A stretch of 8,004 nt of DNA from Bacilli bacterium (GTDB lineage Bacteria > Bacillota_I > Bacilli_A > ML615J-28 > CAG-698), in assembly GCA_016282055.1 (NCBI GenBank), contig JAEEJT010000098.1:1-8004 (forward strand). Reading direction: 5' to 3'. The notes beneath the pieces were generated by a model. That model was given only the letters and a program-made list of their open reading frames with translations, was not told where the DNA came from and did not search any database. The position numbers and the translations under genes were made by a program. Positions 6,201-8,004 of the stretch are shown here, piece after piece (positions within the stretch are counted from its first letter, which is position 1; each line of letters starts with the position of its first letter).

Positions 6201-8004
6201 ATTAGGATTTAAATTATAATTGCAAGTTAATTTAATTGTAGTAACTTTTTTAGAACCATATTGAACATTTAAGTATTTTCCGTCAGATACCCAGTTATTA
6301 GTGGTTAAATCATATCCTTCTTCTGAAACTCCATTTGTTAAACTTTCTAATTTTTCTTTTGGATATAATTTTTCGTCGAATAAATCAGTATATATATTAC
6401 CATATTTATCTTTTGGAATAAATTTGACAATTGAAGGATTTACTACAGTTCCATCGACAGCACCAGAATCATATTCTAAAACAAATAGATCTCCAGATTT
6501 TATATGTAATGTAACAGTTGTTGGTATGGCTACACCTTTATATTTAAATGATAAAACATTATCTACTCCTCCAGTTGAAGCAACATATTGAGTAACTAAT
6601 AATTTTAATTGTCCATTGTTTTCTCCTGATTGTTTTTCAATTTTAAGATTTTTATCATCTAAACCATATGAATTAGCAATTTCAAAACTATCGGGAATAA
6701 CTTCATAATTCCATCTTAAATTATCTTTTGCTCTAAATTCGACATCAATTGTATATTGAACACCTGCAATTCCATCAATATAAGTAGGATTAATATAAGT
6801 TTTAGTTGGATCATTTACATTTGAAGGTGATACATCTTTATCTCCTAATAAATATAGAGGATATTTTATTGATTCTCCATCTAAAGTTACTACTATATAA
6901 TATAATCCTAAAGGTAATTTTTCAAAAACAGTTCTAAATCCATCTTGATAAGTGAATTTGAAAAAGTTATCTCCTTTTTCTACATCTAAATCCCATTCTT
7001 CATTTTCACCATAAGTCATTTTGCAAGTAACAGTTACACGTTTATCATAAACATTTATTTTTTCTCCGGCTGCAGTATATAAATAGAATTTGTAGAAAAG
7101 ATAGTCTTTTTTATTATTTATATTTGTATTTACTGTTGTTAACATTAAATTTTCTTTTCCATCGAATAAATCATAATATAATTTTGATGTTTTTAAGTCA
7201 ATTTTTGGATATGAAACAGTAACATCTTTTTTTTCTTTTATTTGTTTTCCGTCATAAGTTACAGAAACTTTATAATTTCCAATTAAAGTATAATTATATT
7301 TATATTTAATTTCATTATCATTTGTAATAGAATTATAATCATATAATGCATCTTTTCCATTATTAGTAACAACTTTAACTAAATCTTTTTCTTTTAATAA
7401 TCTTCCTTCAACAGTTCCAACATTAACACCAAGTCTATCTCTTAAAGTAACTAAAACAGTGGAATTTTCATAAATTATATAATTAGTTTTATCAATTGTC
7501 CAATCTGATTTATCAACATCAACTTTTCCTGGAACTCTTGTATAAATGAAAGAATATTTTCTATTACTTGCTAAGCAAGTAATATCCCAAACATGTTTAG
7601 TAACAGGTTCTTCAATTTTATCAGTAAAATCATAATCTATTTTATCATCATTAAATTTAATATCATATAATTTATCTGATGATCCAAATGTTTCTGAAGC
7701 AATTGTAATTTCATTATTTCCAAGAACAGAATGTGTAATATAATTCTTATATTTATCAAGTAATTTAAATGAAAATTCAACAGTATCATCATTTGTAGGA
7801 TTTGTTTTAAAAGTATATTTATCTGAAGAAACAATAAATTTATCAACATCTTCGGCTTCTAAATAATAAGCGGGACCAGTTAAAACATTTAATTTAACTT
7901 TTTGATCAACTTTTTCTCCATCTACGGTTACAGAAAATGCATTAGTATCAGCTTTTGTACAAACAACTTTAATAGAATATCTTCCAGGTAAATCAGCTTT
8001 ATTA
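267..8004 (-). CDS. Giant filamin-type Ig-repeat protein with Cys-rich C-terminus (5' partial)
   Basis: One uninterrupted frame runs from the right edge (first full codon 8001-8003) to TAA at 267-269, giving 2578 visible residues. The ATG at 7143-7145 is not the start: the 286 residues upstream are the same kind of domain, with DKYKN encoded at 7743-7757, and no stop or ATG is found upstream in frame. The protein is about 21 consecutive beta-sandwich domains of filamin/ABP280 type. Their D-K-Y-x-N motifs have D at visible residues 84, 532, 996, 1100, 1225, 1466, 1572, 1693, 1928, 2158 and 2269. Degenerate forms such as DRLGVN, DIYGN and DRFMN lie between. Four variant domains carry R-T-like motifs instead. 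A tail with 33 cysteines follows. Sequons include NVT, NLT, NFT, NIS and NGT. No C-terminal membrane helix or GPI-like tail is present; the chain ends RLYC. Extracellular or surface scaffold or adhesin is my inference; no enzyme motif is visible. I see no break in domain spacing that would suggest an intron. Codon use favours A/T at third positions. A bacterial Ig-like adhesin is less likely given the canonical last filamin repeat and the cysteine tail. Confidence 0.93.
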   Translation of the reverse strand, partial: NKADLPGRYSIKVVCTKADTNAFSVTVDGEKVDQKVKLNVLTGPAYYLEAEDVDKFIVSSDKYTFKTNPTNDDTVEFSFKLLDKYKNYITHSVLGNNEITIASETFGSSDKLYDIKFNDDKIDYDFTDKIEEPVTKHVWDITCLASNRKYSFIYTRVPGKVDVDKSDWTIDKTNYIIYENSTVLVTLRDRLGVNVGTVEGRLLKEKDLVKVVTNNGKDALYDYNSITNDNEIKYKYNYTLIGNYKVSVTYDGKQIKEKKDVTVSYPKIDLKTSKLYYDLFDGKENLMLTTVNTNINNKKDYLFYKFYLYTAAGEKINVYDKRVTVTCKMTYGENEEWDLDVEKGDNFFKFTYQDGFRTVFEKLPLGLYYIVVTLDGESIKYPLYLLGDKDVSPSNVNDPTKTYINPTYIDGIAGVQYTIDVEFRAKDNLRWNYEVIPDSFEIANSYGLDDKNLKIEKQSGENNGQLKLLVTQYVASTGGVDNVLSFKYKGVAIPTTVTLHIKSGDLFVLEYDSGAVDGTVVNPSIVKFIPKDKYGNIYTDLFDEKLYPKEKLESLTNGVSEEGYDLTTNNWVSDGKYLNVQYGSKKVTTIKLTCNYNLNPNTYRYKLWAGPIDPDQSYAEVEKTDGVRAGDITNLHIYPKDIYGNDVTNVTDDDLKKFDVDYEVNNEDKTDISDSCEPQNSKFDDLKCHANVTKAGDAVFTVDYEDKPIKCKNCEFVINPDVIDFSKTKTFNKNENKEMSKTELNKLPSTINPNFELFFFDRFMNPVTDKEEVKNLDVGTKVIVTDVKLCVKNNDLTKLSSVCKSENNDENEKKWQYLPDGDNYKLVVTNLKTNENLTYPIGLTGGYKDGSGDKIDPNKTDLNPSEITLVAGEPGSVSLQLRTPDDKRKNYWFDEPEKHISVVFPEDVTKCTYTFEKGENPGDYNINFNCTEKKDPFPAKVLVDGEEVPKPLTITVVPGGPAKSRLFRMTGEEILESDLGKVSVEEKFQMINRLYDKYDNLITNINFALSSLEIKMNPSNSVKGHTWSAEPVSQNNGDILITLKSTYAGEHIVTGKYFPLDKYKIIFTPGAPNADNSELEVSKTEAFAGEEIRVFITPYDKYNNYIDAKQFENESPYQVKYTDEQSNSPKVILEKPIVESRNDLNVLSYPAVFYVKGITTVSGFIDLAQIKCVSCRVNIKTKDIDFLNSLVQRFEPTKNDFETLKNGTVEKNAKDEPIYRLYPRDKYSNGIDAIPKDQLVKYTSYLRSQNESTVYNLKLNNKVLENQPYAEFVIDDDANPGLTYKTLVGGYYDLVFTDGKDELVYNITLAGDGKGGSNEPADYQKTAIIQQNLKYIAGNTGYMMVEIRTSKNVRKNYWDGFEFKVESCDADDKTFDYVQERAGELGIFLITVTTQRANTFPTLRKCPLKLYLNNELITDLKPEQEVSPDAVVRTNILEKYYKDGSKTNLLDGNADTNYVFEVESFDQYDNFAETLQEVVGVKVALKGGEEVTKLTSETNYTTGYRKYSLPVTKAGTYVVSTDKVGPKGLYMSHESYFVVHPGAIDLSKTIIKEKATPIQAGSYPAISIEAFDKNGNALEPDSYIGKFTSVFKDAGYKNHTSKGAYDNDIGKVFYTSETPVTIVGTVRVDVTYDNKEKLDTSKVLIEVIPGDPDPSKSILSRETSKGFFTQYKNGDNFTVNVKELLILNITLYDKYNNYISQIPADVEILIPTLSGNDMENISFTVTQNTGYFGLDFNDNPHYLYVYQHLVSGTYDLTYTVSTSTAKADFKYGVIVDNGDDKHGNGPYVIDKCLLYPKNATFVAGTYQQFTLELRTEKGLLYNDDIDLNKDLDINIDQEDKSFKYTVAKAGSENGIYTITIYSEKKGDYSMNVLLADPADDMKKKNVGPAYYTVLPDKVPDKRYTVFYARPNDTVKADTPFEIAFTLADKFNNLFEDRTDIVDNHYLTLLNNNETLEPISFTLDPDGKTYRLKVYPKYPPKKMVMNTIYNDGDNSVYCFMDDIVVNIIAEIDYNQTQIVSSNKEKIQVGEVLDMWLYTFDKNGECLDDKDYSDNYTIKVEGPLDSSKKFTKVYKVRKTNRNKDAECDNEYQIITTEDDVYTIAGNYIIDVIGGNETIATYNQVCIPLGYSLDGFLLDYDFDPNKISILDTPSFTVTGHDKYGNKVGEPLYDDLEIYFTQDNTNTVFESSKAEKEVGSVQFDVSIHKIGPHQLHILYKGQEVTTVNHGEKLPIFNVLPGPCRAETNEHFDLTPLDGVQKYDDAYFTFQCYDIYDNKITEGGEEFTVTANAIYNGNDYPVHTAKVIDNGDGTYNVEFIPEVEGTYLFNLLVGSERYGQEVKWILNKKECNGTTNILCPNTKECVSDILDCVSPPDKCKEDKSKPFWCKANGTYECVKSQTDCDCPEGFIKCDIMHYCVPENRPDMCAEFIVNNRLCKKYGDFKMFDDGICRPSDSRFPSQRVCPIGQVLCADLSCRDNYHECVVTPVCPDNKYRCIGQTITDSPELCPSTYSCPNEDDVVCSDGTCVSNEIYCPALTRCFGDFSYRCQNSVCAVNYESCNQGVACGHQYSLCSDNICRLYC
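270..968 (-). other. Cysteine-rich C-terminal region (protein domain)
   Basis: The last 233 residues contain 33 cysteines (about 14%). Three exact C-x4-C-x6-C triplets occur: CADLSCRDNYHEC, CSDGTCVSNEIYC and CQNSVCAVNYESC. Looser versions with x5 or x7 first gaps are CPNTKECVSDILDC and CKANGTYECVKSQTDC, and a shortened last copy, CSDNICRLYC, ends the protein. Segments beginning CP (CPNTK, CPEGF, CPIGQ, CPDNK, CPNED) separate some triplets. This density suggests a disulphide-rich, extracytoplasmic fold. I do not recognise it as EGF, LDL-receptor class A or another named module. It may mediate binding or cross-linking, but that is inference. Confidence 0.8.
969..1301 (-). other. Terminal near-canonical filamin repeat (protein domain)
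   Basis: Residues about 1949-2059 counted from the Met at 7145. This is the clearest match to the filamin/ABP280 pattern: an opening LPGPCRAE, a mid-domain FTFQCYDIYDN, ITEGGEEFTVTA, the hallmark VIDNGDGTYNVEFIP, then EGTYLFNLLV. Filamin repeats in animals and amoebae show the same order of P-G-P-C start, D-N-G-D-G-T-Y turn and P-x-x-x-G-x-Y closing strand. It supports the family assignment of the weaker upstream domains. It occupies the position where the next variant domain would be expected, so it caps the array. Confidence 0.85.
1302..2705 (-). repeat. Super-repeat unit 4: linker, variant Ig domain, three filamin-like domains
   Basis: This last full unit is about 468 residues and has its linker at 2592-2705. 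The variant domain is the most divergent: it keeps AGTYQQFTLELRTEKG but has YNDD where other units have R-K-N-Y-W. Three domains follow, with DKFNN (D at residue 1642 from the Met at 7145), DKNGE (1753) and DKYGN (1872). Intervals are 114, 111, 119 and then 111 residues. No 38-residue linker follows the third domain; the chain passes straight into a canonical filamin repeat. Confidence 0.82.
2706..4103 (-). repeat. Super-repeat unit 3: linker, variant Ig domain, three filamin-like domains
   Basis: This unit of 466 residues, the same length as unit 2, has its linker at 3990-4103. The variant domain carries IRTSKNVRKNYWD. Three domains follow, with DQYDN (D at residue 1180 from the Met at 7145), DKNGN (1286) and DKYNN (1407). 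Intervals are 118, 106, 121 and then 121 residues. P-G joins include VHPGAIDLSK and VIPGDPDPSK. The CxxC found in the second filamin-like domain of units 1 and 2 is absent here. Confidence 0.85.
4104..5501 (-). repeat. Super-repeat unit 2: linker, variant Ig domain, three filamin-like domains
   Basis: This unit of 466 residues has the 38-residue linker at 5388-5501 and a variant domain with LRTPDDKRKNYWF. Three domains follow, with DKYDN (D at residue 710 from the Met at 7145), DKYNN (814) and DKYSN (939). Intervals are 114, 104, 125 and then 123 residues. Domain joins show filamin-like P-G segments, for example VVPGGPAKSR and FTPGAPNADNS. The second filamin-like domain ends with IKCVSC (4479-4490), aligned with the CxxC of unit 1, 461 residues earlier. 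Domain limits are by eye. Confidence 0.85.
5502..6875 (-). repeat. Super-repeat unit 1: linker, variant Ig domain, three filamin-like domains
   Basis: This unit of 458 residues starts with a 38-residue linker (6762-6875). The variant domain follows, with FRAKDNLRWNYEV in place of D-K-Y-x-N. Three domains come next, with DKYGN (D at residue 246 counted from the Met at 7145), DIYGN (355) and DRFMN (475). Intervals are 108, 109, 120 and then 121 residues to the next variant. The second filamin-like domain ends with IKCKNC, a CxxC pair encoded at 5862-5873. The third domain has an insertion with CVKNNDLTKLSSVC, possibly a disulphide loop. Confidence 0.85.
6876..8003 (-). repeat. Super-repeat unit 0 (partial): end of variant domain plus three filamin-like domains
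   Basis: The window opens inside an Ig-like domain, with GRYSIKVV and a closing LTGPAYY that parallels GPAYYTV at the same place in unit 4. Three domains follow, with turns DKYKN (7743-7757), DRLGVN (D at 7437-7439) and a degenerate AAGEK (around residues 24-29 counted from the internal Met at 7145). Motif-to-motif intervals are about 106, 121 and then 114 residues to the next variant domain, similar to the order seen in unit 3. The third domain has lost the D-K-Y-x-N turn. The variant domain's own R motif should lie roughly 30 residues beyond the right edge. Boundaries are approximate. Confidence 0.8.

Noticed and set aside
3581..6591. Plus-strand open frames at 3581-3814, 5593-5895 and 6301-6591
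   Set aside because: Short antisense frames inside the filamin-like array with low-complexity, composition-driven translations; the minus-strand frame explains the sequence.
7143..7145. ATG as the start codon of the giant gene
   Set aside because: No stop precedes it in frame up to 8003, and the upstream translation continues the same domain series.
7637..7849. Minus-strand frame of 70 residues at 7637-7849
   Set aside because: It lies in another frame over the upstream part of the giant gene and is Leu/Ile/Met/Asn-rich, typical of frame-shifted AT-rich coding DNA.
267..8004. True cytoskeletal filamin (actin cross-linker)
   Set aside because: The actin-binding N-terminus is not in view, and the dense cysteine tail, sequons and super-repeat differ from filamins; only the domain fold is shared.
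267..8004. Bacterial Big-type Ig-repeat adhesin
   Set aside because: D-K-Y-G-N-like turns occur there too, but the D-N-G-D-G-T-Y filamin repeat, the cysteine-rich tail and the telomere-like end favour a eukaryote.

Overview
The window looks like the end of an AT-rich eukaryotic chromosome carrying one giant gene. Positions 1-49 are seven perfect-length copies of a 7-base C-rich unit (AATCCCC, with two CATCCCC variants). Positions 50-266 are a 217-base spacer that is about 92% A+T. From 267 to the right edge everything is one open reading frame on the minus strand. It ends in TAA at 267-269 and is still open at 8003, so its N-terminus lies outside the window. Reading upstream of the ATG at 7143-7145, I find no in-frame stop and no other in-frame ATG up to the edge. 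The visible protein is therefore 2578 residues, and that ATG is an internal methionine.

The protein is a chain of filamin/ABP280-type immunoglobulin-like domains, about 21 including one partial, each about 105-125 residues. Most carry a D-K-Y-x-N type turn. The chain has a second level of order: every fourth domain is a distinct variant in which R-T/A-x4-R-K-N-Y-W-like residues replace D-K-Y-x-N. Each variant follows a linker of exactly 38 residues, giving a four-domain super-repeat of about 458-466 residues. The chain closes with one near-canonical filamin repeat and a tail with 33 cysteines in 233 residues. The cysteines and many N-glycosylation sequons suggest a secreted or surface-exposed structural or adhesive protein. 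No catalytic domain is visible.

Organism (inference): a C-rich repeat on the 5' side of the left end has the orientation expected of a telomere, and its unit (G-strand ATTGGGG) is close to ciliate T2G4-type telomeres. Giant filamin-repeat proteins are common in ciliates. TAA, TAG and TGA are all absent from 2578 codons, so the species does not read TAA/TAG as glutamine. That would fit a ciliate with the standard code, such as a litostome (including rumen ciliates) or a heterotrich. An anaerobic fungus or another AT-rich protist remains possible if the C-rich repeat is only a minisatellite.
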